Source: Trebonia sp963822615 (lineage in GTDB: Bacteria > Actinomycetota > Actinomycetes > Streptosporangiales > Streptosporangiaceae). From it: 64,000 bases of DNA. Positions 1 through 8,391 of this stretch are shown one piece after another. A program made the position numbers and the translations under genes. The notes beneath the pieces are model-generated. The model did no database searches, was not told the origin of the DNA, and saw nothing but the letters and a program-made list of their open reading frames with translations. Each line of letters starts with the position of its first letter. The stretch's first letter is position 1. The DNA lies in assembly GCA_963822615.1 (NCBI GenBank), contig CAWGIM010000006.1, forward strand, positions 310,001 to 374,000, read 5' to 3'.

Positions 1-2882
1 AGCAGCTCGCGCGCCATGACGTCCCTGACGTCACCGGGCGGAACGGCTCCGTCCAGGCCGGCCAGGATCTCCCGGGCCACGTTGGGAGCCGGCACCAGCT
101 CACGCCGCAGGCTCTTGGGCAGGACGCGGATCAGCTCGGTGACCAGCTCCAGCCGCAGGCCGGGCACCTGCCAGGAGAACTCCGCCGGGCGGGCCTGGTT
201 GAGCGTGGCCAGCGGGATGTCGATGGTCACGCCGTCGGACTCGCTGCCCGGCTCGAACGCGTAGCTCAGCGTGAGCCGGCTACCCGGCCGGCCGCCCGCC
301 CCGCCTGACCCGCCCGCCCCGCCTGACCCGCCCGCCCCGGACGACTCCGAGGTCCAGACCTCGGGGTAGGCGCCGGCGTCGAGCTCGTCGGCCGCATCGA
401 GGAGCAGGTCACCCGGGGTGAGCGTGAGCAGGTCGGGCGTCTCGTGCCTGGCCCGCTTCCACCAGCTGTCGAAGTGCCGGGCGGACACCACGTCGGCCGG
501 CACCCGCGCGTCGTAGAAGGCGTAGAGCGCGTCCTCCCCCGCGACCAGGCCGCGCCGCCGGGCGCGCTGCTCCAGGGCGGCCGCTTCCTCCAGCCGCCTG
601 GCGTTGTCGCGGAAGAAGTGGTGCCTGGTCTCCCAGTCCCCTTCCACCAGGGCGTGCCTGATGAACAGCTCGCGGGCGAGCACCGGGTCGACGCGCTGCA
701 GCAGCACGGTCCGGTCGGCGATCAGCGGGATACCGTAGAGGGTGACCTTCTCGCTCGCCACCGCGCTGCCCTGGCCGCGAGACCAGCGGGGCTCGCTGTA
801 GGAGCGCTTCACCAGGTGCGCGGCGACCGGCTCGACCCACTCCGGCTCGATCGCGGCCACGGTCCGCGCCCACAGCCGGGAGGTCTCCACCAGCTCGGCC
901 GCCACCACCCAGTCCGGCGGCTTGCGGGCCAGCCCGGAGCCGGGGAAGACGGCGAACTTGGTGCCGCGGGCGCCCAGGTACTCCGGCAGCGGGCGGCGGC
1001 CGCGCTCGGGACCGGCCGCGGGCCGGGCGGCGCCCGGTTTGGCCAGCGACAAGACGACCTTCATGCCGACCTGGGAGAGCAGCCCGGCCAGCAGGGCGGT
1101 GTGTACCCGGACGCGCTCGGACGAGGAGGACTTGGTGTCCAGGCCCAGCTCGCGGGCCAGCGCCGACAGCTGGCCGTGCAGGTCCTGCCACTCGCGGACG
1201 CGCAGGTAGTTGAGGAACTCGGCCCGGCACAGGCGGCGGAAGGCCGAACCGGACAGCTCCTGCTGCTGCTTGGCCAGGTAGTCCCACAGCGCGACGAAGG
1301 CGAGGAAGTCCGACTCGGGCTGCGCGAACCGCCGGTGCGCGGTGTCGGCGGCCTGCTGGTTGTCGGTCGGCCGCTCGCGCGGGTCCTGAATGGACAGCGC
1401 GGCCGCGATGATGAGGATCTCCCGGGCGCAGCCCTGCTTGCCTGACTCGATGATCATCCGGGCGACGCGCGGGTCCACCGGGAGGCGGGCCATCTGGCGG
1501 CCGGTCTCGGTGAGCTGCTCGCTGGAGACAGCGTTCAGCTCCTCGAGCAGCTTGACGCCGTCGGTGATCGCCCGCGGGTCCGGCGGGTCGACAAACGGGA
1601 ACCGGCGCACGTCGCCCAGGCGGGCGGCCGCCATCTGCAGGATGACGCTGGCCAGGTTGGTGCGCTGGATCTCCGGGTCGGTGAACTCGGGACGGCTCTC
1701 GAAGTCCTCCTGGGAGTACAGCCGGATGCAGATGCCGTCGGCCACCCGGCCGCAGCGGCCCTTGCGCTGGTTGGCCGACGCCTGCGAGATCGCCTCGATA
1801 GGCAGCCGCTGCACCTTGGTGCGCAGCGAGTAGCGGGAGATCCGGGCGGTGCCCGGGTCGACCACGTAGCGGATGCCGGGGACGGTCAGCGACGTCTCGG
1901 CCACGTTGGTCGCCAGCACCACCCGGCGGCTGGCCAGCGAGCGGCCGGCCGGCACCTCGAAAACCCGGTGCTGCTCGGCCGAGGAAAGCCGCGAGTACAG
2001 CGGCAGCACGTCGGTGCGGGGCCGGCCCTTCAGCGCGTCGGCGGTGTCGCGGATTTCCTGCTCACCGGACAAGAACACCAGGATGTCGCCCGGGCCCTCG
2101 CGCTCCAGCTCGGCGATCGCGTCGGTGACCGCGGTGACCTGGTCCCGGTCCTCTGCCTTGGCATCGCCGGCCGGGGCGTCGCTGACCGGCCGGTAGCGGA
2201 CCTCGACCGGGTAGGTGCGCCCGGAGACCTCGACGATCGGGGCGGGCTCGCCGGTGCGCTGGTCCTTGAAGTGCTCGGCGAAGCGCTCGGGGTCGATGGT
2301 GGCCGAGGTGATGATCACCTTGAGCTCGGGCCGGCGGGGCAGCAGCTGGCGCAGGTAACCGAGGATGAAGTCGATGTTGAGGCTGCGCTCGTGGGCCTCG
2401 TCGATGATCAGCGTGTCGTAGCGGCGCAGGTCGCGGTCGGTGCCGATCTCGGCCAGCAGGATGCCGTCGGTCATCAGCTTGACCGCGGTGGCGTCGCCGG
2501 ACTTGTCGGTGAACCGGACCTTGTAGCCGACGACCTCACCCAGGCTGGTGTGCAGTTCCTCGGCGATCCGCTCGGCCACCGTGCGGGCGGCGATGCGCCG
2601 GGGCTGGGTGTGGCCGATCTGGCCGGTGACGCCGCGGCCGAGCTCCAGGCAGATCTTGGGCAGCTGGGTGGTCTTACCCGAGCCGGTCTCACCCGCCACG
2701 ATCACCACCTGGTGGTCGCGGATGGCGGCCGCGATGTCGTCCTTGCGCTGGCTGACCGGCAGCTCAGGCGGGTAATCGACCACCAGCCCGGCCAGCGCGG
2801 CCCGGCGGGCCTCGGCGCGCATGCCGCGGGAGGCCGTCCCGCGCGCGCGGGACCGCCTGGGCTGCGTGGAAGTTTCGTTCAC
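1..2882 (-). CDS. hrpA: ATP-dependent RNA helicase HrpA (3' end outside window)
   Basis: DEAH-box RNA helicase that couples ATP hydrolysis to RNA unwinding; in bacteria it acts on mRNA and stalled ribosomes. Reading leftwards, the frame shows Walker A GETGSGKTTQ, the QPRRIAARTVAERIAEE motif, DEAH in LIIDEAHERS, SATI in VIITSATID, then the helicase C-terminal half with NVAETSLTVPGI and QRKGRCGR, followed by the HA2 and HrpA C-terminal region. The frame is still open at base 1. The start is uncertain: GTG at 2882 or ATG at 2822. Either leaves only a short segment before the LPVSQRKDD block, whereas actinobacterial HrpA proteins usually have a longer N-terminus, so the start may be truncated or lie in another frame. 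A Gly/Ala/Ser-rich tract encoded by GC repeats at about 290-340 interrupts the C-terminal part. Confidence 0.93.
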   Translation of the reverse strand, partial: MNETSTQPRRSRARGTASRGMRAEARRAALAGLVVDYPPELPVSQRKDDIAAAIRDHQVVIVAGETGSGKTTQLPKICLELGRGVTGQIGHTQPRRIAARTVAERIAEELHTSLGEVVGYKVRFTDKSGDATAVKLMTDGILLAEIGTDRDLRRYDTLIIDEAHERSLNIDFILGYLRQLLPRRPELKVIITSATIDPERFAEHFKDQRTGEPAPIVEVSGRTYPVEVRYRPVSDAPAGDAKAEDRDQVTAVTDAIAELEREGPGDILVFLSGEQEIRDTADALKGRPRTDVLPLYSRLSSAEQHRVFEVPAGRSLASRRVVLATNVAETSLTVPGIRYVVDPGTARISRYSLRTKVQRLPIEAISQASANQRKGRCGRVADGICIRLYSQEDFESRPEFTDPEIQRTNLASVILQMAAARLGDVRRFPFVDPPDPRAITDGVKLLEELNAVSSEQLTETGRQMARLPVDPRVARMIIESGKQGCAREILIIAAALSIQDPRERPTDNQQAADTAHRRFAQPESDFLAFVALWDYLAKQQQELSGSAFRRLCRAEFLNYLRVREWQDLHGQLSALARELGLDTKSSSSERVRVHTALLAGLLSQVGMKVVLSLAKPGAARPAAGPERGRRPLPEYLGARGTKFAVFPGSGLARKPPDWVVAAELVETSRLWARTVAAIEPEWVEPVAAHLVKRSYSEPRWSRGQGSAVASEKVTLYGIPLIADRTVLLQRVDPVLARELFIRHALVEGDWETRHHFFRDNARRLEEAAALEQRARRRGLVAGEDALYAFYDARVPADVVSARHFDSWWKRARHETPDLLTLTPGDLLLDAADELDAGAYPEVWTSESSGAGGSGGAGGSGGAGGRPGSRLTLSYAFEPGSESDGVTIDIPLATLNQARPAEFSWQVPGLRLELVTELIRVLPKSLRRELVPAPNVAREILAGLDGAVPPGDVRDVMAREL

Positions 2883-2961
2883 CGGCGGCAAAGGGTAGGC
2901 GATGGAGTCAGCAGAGCACAACGTATTAACGACGCCCGCTCTTCCCGCCGCCGACCCAAGC

Positions 2962-2990
2962 CGATGATCCCGAACGGGTGCGGCTGGCTC
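2962..2990. repeat. Dispersed 29-bp intergenic element, copy A
   Basis: Copy A matches positions 62497-62525 at 27 of 29 bases (differences at element positions 10 and 26). Both copies are intergenic and contain the core GAACGGGTGCGG, which also occurs in a hairpin at 32350-32395. This copy lies just upstream of hrpA. Function unknown. Confidence 0.5.
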
Positions 2991-3015
2991 TGGCTGGCCC
3001 GGGGGCAGGCCGCCG

Positions 3016-3131
3016 GGTGGCGGGGTGGCCGGGGTGGCGGGATGGCCGGGGTGGCCGGGGTGGCCGGGATGCCGGGGTGGCCGGGGTGGCCGGGGTGGCG
3101 GGGTGGCCGGATGGCGGGGTGGCGGGGTGGC
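3016..3131. repeat. GGCCGGGGT-type minisatellite
   Basis: About 115 bp of imperfect tandem 9-base units of the type GGCCGGGGT, with variants carrying GGCGGGGT and GGCCGGAT. It fills most of the gap between the 3' end of the beta-glucosidase gene and the start of hrpA. No coding frame is convincing here. Confidence 0.75.
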
Positions 3132-3134
3132 TGC

Positions 3135-5405
3135 TTACCGGCTGGCCGCCGCCACCAGCGCGGCCACCAGCTCGGGGGTCAGCGGGCTGCCGGGGAACAG
3201 GGCCAGCCGCGCGAGCGGGATGCCGCGCAGCAGCACCAGCAGCGCCGGGTCACCGTAGCCGCTGTCCGGCGCGCCGTCCTTGGTCCCGGTGAGCGCGTCG
3301 GTCACCAGCCCCGCGCCGCGCGGGTCGTCCAGCCACTCCCCCAGGGTGGAATCGGCCGTCAGCGGCACCCGGGTGTCGTCGCCGGCCACCTCGGCGACCG
3401 CGACCGCGCGCAGGTCGCGGGAGGACGAGCCGACCGCGCAGTGGTAGGCGCCGCCCTCTACCACCCAGCGGTTCAGCCGGGTGTCCCAGTAGGCGAGGTC
3501 CTCGCGCGGCACGGTGAGTGCCACCTCGACCGTCGCGCCCGCCGCGACCGGCACGCTGGCGAACGCCTTCAGCTCCCGGGGGGCGCGGCTGACCCGCGCG
3601 CCGGGCAGGCTCACGTAGAGCTGGACGACCTCCCGGCCGTCCCGGTCACCAGTGTTGGTCACCGGGACCCGCACCTCGATCCCGTCGGGCTGGCCCGCCG
3701 CGGCTGCGAGCACGGTCGCGCTGGCCGGCCCGTAGCTGAAGGTGGTGTACGACAGGCCGAAGCCGAACGGGTAGCCCACCGGCTGGTCGCGGGCGTCGAA
3801 TCCCCGGTACCCCACGAACAGCCCCTCGCCGTACCTGACGTGCCCGTGCTCGCCCGGGAAGTCCAGGTAGGACGGGTGGTCCGACAACCGCAGGGGGATC
3901 GTCTCGGCCAGCCGCCCGGACGGGTTCACCCGGCCGAACAGCACGTCGGCGATCGCGCCGCCGCCCGCCTGGCCGAGCAGCCAGCCCTCGACGATCGCGG
4001 GCACGGCCTCGTCCCAGGGGGCGGTCCGCAGCACGCCGCCGTTGGACAGGACCACCACCGTGCGCGGGTTGGCCGCCGCCACCTGCCGGATCAGCTCCTG
4101 GTGGAGCGGGCTGAGGTCGATGCCGTCCGCGTCGGCGCCCTCGGTCTCGTGCAGGCGGCCGACGAAGACCAGCGCCGTGTCGCACCCCCGGGCCAGCGCC
4201 ACCGCCTCGGCCAGCAGGTCCCGGTCCTGGTCGGCCGGGCCGCCCACGCCGTCGGCGGCCGCGACCCGCTGCTCGGACGGGCTCTCGGCGACCAGGTAGC
4301 CGGGAGCGAAGCTGACGTCGGCCTGGGTACCGGCGATGATCCCGGTGAGCGCGTCGTCGAGCCGGCTCGGGGTGATCTGCGAGCTTCCGCCGCCCTGGTA
4401 GCGCGGGGTGCGCCCGAACTCGCCGATGACGGCGAGGGAGCCGGCCTGGCCGGGGTCGAGCGGCAGCAGGCCGCCCTCGTTCTTCAGCAGCACGATGGCG
4501 CGGCTGGCGATCTCGCGGGCCAGGGCGTGGTGCGCGGCCTGGTCGTAGCCGGGGCCGCCCGGGGCCGGCGACTTCCGCACCAGCGCGGCCACCCGGCCCG
4601 CGGCCTGCCGCAGGCGCGCGGCCGGCAGGCGGCCGGACGCCACCGCGTCGGCCAGCCGCTGGTCGCCCGCGTCGTCCGGCCCGGGCATGGTGAGGTCGAG
4701 GCCCGCCGCCACCGCCGCCACCCGGTCGGCGACCGCGCCCCAGTCGGACACCACCACCCCGTCGAACCCCCACTCGTCCCGCAGCACCTGGGTGAGCAGC
4801 CAGTGGTGCTGGCTGGCGTACTCGCCGTTCACCTTGTTATAGGCGCACATCACGGTCCACGGCCTTGCCTGGGTCACCACCCGCTGGAAGGCGCGCAGGT
4901 ACATCTCCCGCAGCGTCCGCTCGTCCACTTCCGCGCTGACCCGCATCCGGTCGGTTTCCTGGCTGTTGACCGCGTAGTGCTTGAGCGAGGCACCGACCCC
5001 CTGGCTCTGCAGTCCCCGCACCCAGGCGGTGGCGAGCGTGCCCGCCAGCAGCGGGTCCTCGGAGAGGTACTCGAAGTTGCGGCCGCCGAGCGGGCTGCGC
5101 TTGAGGTTGACGCCCGGGCCGAGCAGCACCGCGACGCCCAGCGCGCGGCACTCCCGGCCGAGGGCCTCGCCCATCCGCCGCAGCAGTTCCGGGTCCCAGG
5201 TCGCGGCGCTGGCCACCGCGGGCGGGAAGCAGGTGGCGGGCTGGCCGCGGAGCATCACCCGCGGGTCGGCCTGCAGCCGGACGCCGTGCGGCCCGTCGGT
5301 GACGGTGATCGCGGGCAGCCCGGCCGCCTCGTCCGGCTTGGTCTGCCAGAAGTCACGGCCGCTGGTGAGGGCCGCCTGCTGGGCCACGGTCAGCTCGGGC
5401 GTCAT
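3135..5405 (-). CDS. Beta-glucosidase, glycoside hydrolase family 3
   Basis: Hydrolyses terminal beta-linked glucose (or related sugars) from oligosaccharides; no signal peptide is visible, so probably cytoplasmic. The 756-residue protein has the GH3 N-terminal barrel (ITVTDGPHGVR at about 37, LKHYAVNSQETDR at about 142), the nucleophile aspartate in VVVSDWGAV (about residue 219), the GH3 C-terminal domain (LLKNEGGLLPL, FGFGLSYTTF) and a C-terminal fibronectin-III-like domain (VTNTGDRDGREVVQLYV). Length fits the BglX/BglB type. ATG start at 5405. The upstream region holds two dyads (5481-5491, 5584-5603) that may be operators. Substrate cannot be read from sequence; a beta-xylosidase or N-acetylglucosaminidase activity is possible within GH3. 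Confidence 0.9.
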   Translation of the reverse strand: MTPELTVAQQAALTSGRDFWQTKPDEAAGLPAITVTDGPHGVRLQADPRVMLRGQPATCFPPAVASAATWDPELLRRMGEALGRECRALGVAVLLGPGVNLKRSPLGGRNFEYLSEDPLLAGTLATAWVRGLQSQGVGASLKHYAVNSQETDRMRVSAEVDERTLREMYLRAFQRVVTQARPWTVMCAYNKVNGEYASQHHWLLTQVLRDEWGFDGVVVSDWGAVADRVAAVAAGLDLTMPGPDDAGDQRLADAVASGRLPAARLRQAAGRVAALVRKSPAPGGPGYDQAAHHALAREIASRAIVLLKNEGGLLPLDPGQAGSLAVIGEFGRTPRYQGGGSSQITPSRLDDALTGIIAGTQADVSFAPGYLVAESPSEQRVAAADGVGGPADQDRDLLAEAVALARGCDTALVFVGRLHETEGADADGIDLSPLHQELIRQVAAANPRTVVVLSNGGVLRTAPWDEAVPAIVEGWLLGQAGGGAIADVLFGRVNPSGRLAETIPLRLSDHPSYLDFPGEHGHVRYGEGLFVGYRGFDARDQPVGYPFGFGLSYTTFSYGPASATVLAAAAGQPDGIEVRVPVTNTGDRDGREVVQLYVSLPGARVSRAPRELKAFASVPVAAGATVEVALTVPREDLAYWDTRLNRWVVEGGAYHCAVGSSSRDLRAVAVAEVAGDDTRVPLTADSTLGEWLDDPRGAGLVTDALTGTKDGAPDSGYGDPALLVLLRGIPLARLALFPGSPLTPELVAALVAAASR

Positions 5406-5480
5406 TGCCGCTTCCCCTTGCGATCGCTGCGGGTACCGGGGGCGCTACCCGGGCAAGAGCGTGCCCGCGGACGGCGGAAG

Positions 5481-5603
5481 GTAAAAGTTACGGTTGCCGA
5501 ACGTCTCACGGCCAACGCGCCCGCTCACGGCTTTCCCAGCATTACTTTTATGGCCCTCTTACTTTTCCGCGGAGCAAACCTATAGTAAATCTAAAGGTTT
5601 ACT
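5481..5603. promoter_or_regulatory. Two AT-rich dyads upstream of the GH3 gene
   Basis: GTAAAAGTTAC at 5481-5491 is an inverted repeat (GTAA-N3-TTAC). AGTAAA and TTTACT at 5584-5589 and 5598-5603 form a second, with an 8-base spacer. Further AGTAA/TTACT words lie between and after them. Their place 76-198 bases upstream of the GH3 ATG suggests operator sites; no matching regulator is identified. Confidence 0.35.
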
Positions 5604-5655
5604 TAAGAGTAACCTGGGGGCCTTGGGGCGAGATCGCCAGCGGTAAAGGGATTGG

Positions 5656-5690
5656 GCTTCCCGCGCCGGGGGGCGCCCGGCGCGGGAAGC
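5656..5690. terminator. Perfect 15-bp hairpin, terminator-like
   Basis: GCTTCCCGCGCCGGG (5656-5670) and its exact reverse complement (5676-5690) are separated by GGGCG. A very stable stem with no T-run on either side, so a rho-independent terminator of the actinomycete L-shaped kind is possible in either direction. It stands alone, about 250 bases from the GH3 start and 870 bases from the GntR gene. Confidence 0.45.
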
Positions 5691-6429
5691 TGCACCGCTC
5701 GCCGATGCCCCCGTAAAGCAACCGGCGAGACACGGCGCCAGCCAGCTTGCACGCATCTGAATGCTGGCACCGAAACTATTCGCTTTAGATCGACACGCCC
5801 AGAAAAGGCCTGGAGATTGGAATCTCACCTGGCAGCGGGGCTGACGGGGCGGGCTGGGGGCAATGACCGCCCTCCCGGCCACGCTCGTTTGAGCACCGCA
5901 ATCACACCAGGCGGCATACCTGGTAGCCTGCTTCACCAGCGGCGCGTAAGCACGCGCCTGTGCGCAGTCACACGCTCAGGCGTAAGTCATTTCGGGCGCG
6001 CCACAGAGTGATCACGGAACCGGTCGGCGCGTGCGCGCCATCCTGCTTTAGGGTACGCTGCCGTCAGTCTCGGGAACGTGGCCGCTACCGACGCCTTCGT
6101 TTAGCCCCAGACCAATAGCCGCGGGCCTACGCTCAATTACGGACGATAATTAATGTCGATGAATTGCTTGCGCCTCGGCGGCCAAAAGCCTGCGCATCAG
6201 TGCAGGCAGCCGTCCGGGCCGACAAAAGATACGACCGTGCGGATCCGCCGCGGCTCCCCCGCGGCCCACTACGCCAGCCACAGCATCACTCCCTATCCAG
6301 GTCCATCCAGCGAGAAAACGGACGCTGAGGGGGACGTGTCCGGCCCACAGGCGGGGAACAGCGGGAACCGCAGGCCGGACACGCAGCTACACCGTCTCCC
6401 GGGCTCCCCCTCAAGCTCCCCGGAGACCT

Positions 6430-6519
6430 GTGCACGTGCACGCTACGTATCCGGATGGTTTGTATCCGTATACCTATCGCGCGGAAGCAACGATACTCAG
6501 CACCTGTCTAGCTGTCTAG
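6430..6519 (+). promoter_or_regulatory. Candidate GntR operator region
   Basis: Upstream of the GntR gene lie a 12-bp perfect palindrome GTGCACGTGCAC (6430-6441), a GTATCCGTATAC dyad with two GTATCCG repeats (about 6447-6473), and a tandem 8-bp repeat CTGTCTAG-CTGTCTAG (6504-6519) ending about 42 bases before the start codon. Autoregulation by the adjacent GntR protein is the natural inference. Confidence 0.4.
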
Positions 6520-6561
6520 TCACCCGAACAAGTAATGTTCCCGATTTTCCCGGGAGGTTCA

Positions 6562-7020
6562 GTGACCGTGACTTATGAACAGGTGCCGCCCGTGCAGCAG
6601 GAGCATCAGGTGCGCGTCGATTACGAATCCGGCGAACGCGTCTACCTGCAGATAGCCCGCATCATCCGTGACAGGATCATCAACGGTGAGCTGCCGGTGG
6701 GCGCGCAGGTGCCCAGCGGGGCGCAGATGCGGCGCGAGTGGGGGGTCAACCGGCTGACCGGCGCGATGGCGGTCGAGGAGCTGCGCAAGGCGGGCCTGGT
6801 GGTCACCCGGCCCGGCGTCGGCACCTTCGTCGCCGCCACCCCGGCCCGGCAGGTGGTGCACCTCCGCCCGGGCGACCGGGTCACCTCGCGGATGCCGACC
6901 GAGGAGGAGCGCGAGGAGCTGCGCACCGGCTACCTCACCCCGCTGCTGATCGTCACCCGGGCCGACGGCCGGGTTGAGCCGTACAACGCGGCCGTCACCG
7001 TGGTCCACTCCGGCCACTGA
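6562..7020 (+). CDS. GntR-family transcriptional regulator, short form
   Basis: Small DNA-binding regulator. Residues about 10-75 form a GntR winged helix: YLQIARIIRDRIINGELPVG, then VPSGAQMRREWGVNR and AVEELRKAGLVVTRPGVGTFV. The C-terminus is short (about 70 residues) and has no full FadR or UTRA effector domain, so the ligand, if any, is unknown. GTG at 6562 is chosen because GGGAGG lies at 6552-6557; an in-frame GTG at 6568 is nearly as good. An upstream ATG at 6535 would place the ribosome site inside the gene. The gene is isolated. The MFS exporter ends head-on 110 bases downstream. Autoregulation through 6504-6519 is likely. Confidence 0.85.
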   Translation: MTVTYEQVPPVQQEHQVRVDYESGERVYLQIARIIRDRIINGELPVGAQVPSGAQMRREWGVNRLTGAMAVEELRKAGLVVTRPGVGTFVAATPARQVVHLRPGDRVTSRMPTEEEREELRTGYLTPLLIVTRADGRVEPYNAAVTVVHSGH

Positions 7021-7129
7021 CAGCCATGTTCCGGCCGCCGTCCCGCCCCCGGGCACGCGGCACCGGGAACCGGGCCGCCCGGGGCTGGCCGACGGCAGCC
7101 GCGGGCCAGCCCGTCGGGCACCGGCCTGG

Positions 7130-8368
7130 TTACCGCTCCTGGCGGAAGCGGGTGGCGGGAGCGGGCGCAGCATGCCCCCGTTCGGAGTGCTCCTGGATCT
7201 CCTCGGCGACGGCGACCCGCGGCCGGGCGCCTGGCGCGGCCCCGGCCCCCGCCTCGTTCTCCGCCTCGTTCCCGGCCTCGTTCTCGGCCTCGATGTCGCC
7301 GGCCGAGATGCCGACCGGGGCGATGTCGGCCGCGGCGACCTCGCCCGCGGCCGCGAGCGCCGGCCCGCTGTGCAGGTCGTGCACGTAGCGCTTGCCGCGC
7401 AGCAGCGAGGCGACCGCCGCCACCAGGCAGGCCACGATGGCGAAGTCGAACGCGATCTGCAGGCCGGAATGGAACGGGCCGCTGATCAGCCCGGGGAAGA
7501 AGGAGTGGCCGGTCAGGTAGGCGGCGTGGTTGGCCGGGAGCTTGCTGATGGCCGACCCGAGCAGCATCTGGATCGGGTTGTAGCCGAGCAGCGCGGCGAA
7601 CATCACCGCGGTCGGCGGCAGGTGCGCCAGCCGGCTCGCGTCGGCCGCGGACACCCCCTGCGCGGTCAGCCCGGATGACAGGTGGGTGGACAGGGAAGCC
7701 GACAGGCCCAGGATGATCAGGCTGAAGAAGATGCCGATGGACAGCACCATGGACGAGTTCTGGAAGGTGGCCGACATGCCGGCCCCCACGCCGCGGCGCT
7801 GGGCGGGCAGCGCGTTCATGATGCCCGCCCGGTTGGGGGAGGCGAACAGGCCGTTGCCGATGCCGTTGAGGAACAGGATGAGGGCGAACTCCAGGTAGTT
7901 GAAGTTCACCGGCAGGATCTCAAGCAGCCCGAACGACAGGGCGGTGACCAGCATGCCGCCGGTGGCGAAGGGGCGGGCGCCGAAGCGGTCGGACAGGTAG
8001 CCGGAGACCGGCCCGGCGATGAGGAAGCCGAGGGTGAGCGGCAGCATCGCGATGCCCGCCCACAGCGGAGTGTTCTCGAAGCTGTAGCCGTGCAGTGGCA
8101 GGTAGATGCCCTGCAGCCAGATGATCAGGATGAACATCAGGCCGCCGCGGCCGAGGCCGGACAGCAGGGACGCGATGTTGCCCGCCGCGAACGCGCGGAT
8201 GCGGAACAGGCTGAGCCGGAACATCGGCTCCTCGACCTGCGTCTCGATGTAGCAGAAGGCCGCCAGCACCACCAGGCCGCCGATGATCAGGCTGAGGACC
8301 AGCGGGCTGGTCCAGCCCATCACGTGGTTTCCGTAGGGCTGGATGCCGTAGGTGATGCCGACCAGCAC
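7130..8368 (-). CDS. MFS drug-exporter-like protein, C-terminal part (frameshifted)
   Basis: C-terminal half of a DHA2 (EmrB/QacA-type, 14 membrane helices) proton-driven exporter. The stretch includes about eight hydrophobic helices, the internal motif GPVSGYLSDRFGARPF and a hydrophilic, Glu/Ala-rich tail of about 70 residues. The frame is open upstream of the ATG at 8368: it already reads LDWWGNLTFAAGLIAV at about 8375-8420, which is the normal linker of this family. The preceding fragment (8392-9078) supplies the N-terminal half in the other frame. The two halves are therefore one gene broken by a -1 frame change near 8400-8425 in a GC run. It may be a true pseudogene or a base missing from the sequence. 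Confidence 0.8.
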   Translation of the reverse strand: MLVGITYGIQPYGNHVMGWTSPLVLSLIIGGLVVLAAFCYIETQVEEPMFRLSLFRIRAFAAGNIASLLSGLGRGGLMFILIIWLQGIYLPLHGYSFENTPLWAGIAMLPLTLGFLIAGPVSGYLSDRFGARPFATGGMLVTALSFGLLEILPVNFNYLEFALILFLNGIGNGLFASPNRAGIMNALPAQRRGVGAGMSATFQNSSMVLSIGIFFSLIILGLSASLSTHLSSGLTAQGVSAADASRLAHLPPTAVMFAALLGYNPIQMLLGSAISKLPANHAAYLTGHSFFPGLISGPFHSGLQIAFDFAIVACLVAAVASLLRGKRYVHDLHSGPALAAAGEVAAADIAPVGISAGDIEAENEAGNEAENEAGAGAAPGARPRVAVAEEIQEHSERGHAAPAPATRFRQER

Positions 8369-8391
8369 CGCGATCAGCCCGGCCGCGAACG

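Larger units (their letters stand above)
5406..6561. other. Gene-free stretch upstream of GH3 and GntR genes
   Basis: About 1.15 kb with no convincing coding frame and clearly lower GC than its neighbours. It contains the two dyads near the GH3 start, the 15-bp hairpin at 5656-5690, and the palindrome and direct repeats before the GntR gene. Between about 5700 and 6420 I see no recognisable element. A frame at 6153-6578 has no ribosome site and overlaps the GntR start. Confidence 0.6.

Noticed and set aside
1968..5585. Plus-strand 1205-codon open frame across hrpA and the GH3 gene
   Set aside because: It is antisense to two clear genes and reads as low-complexity Ala/Gly/Arg/Val with no family motif; high GC removes stops in this frame.
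6153..6578. 141-codon plus frame before the GntR gene
   Set aside because: No ribosome site, no similarity, and it overlaps the real GntR start.
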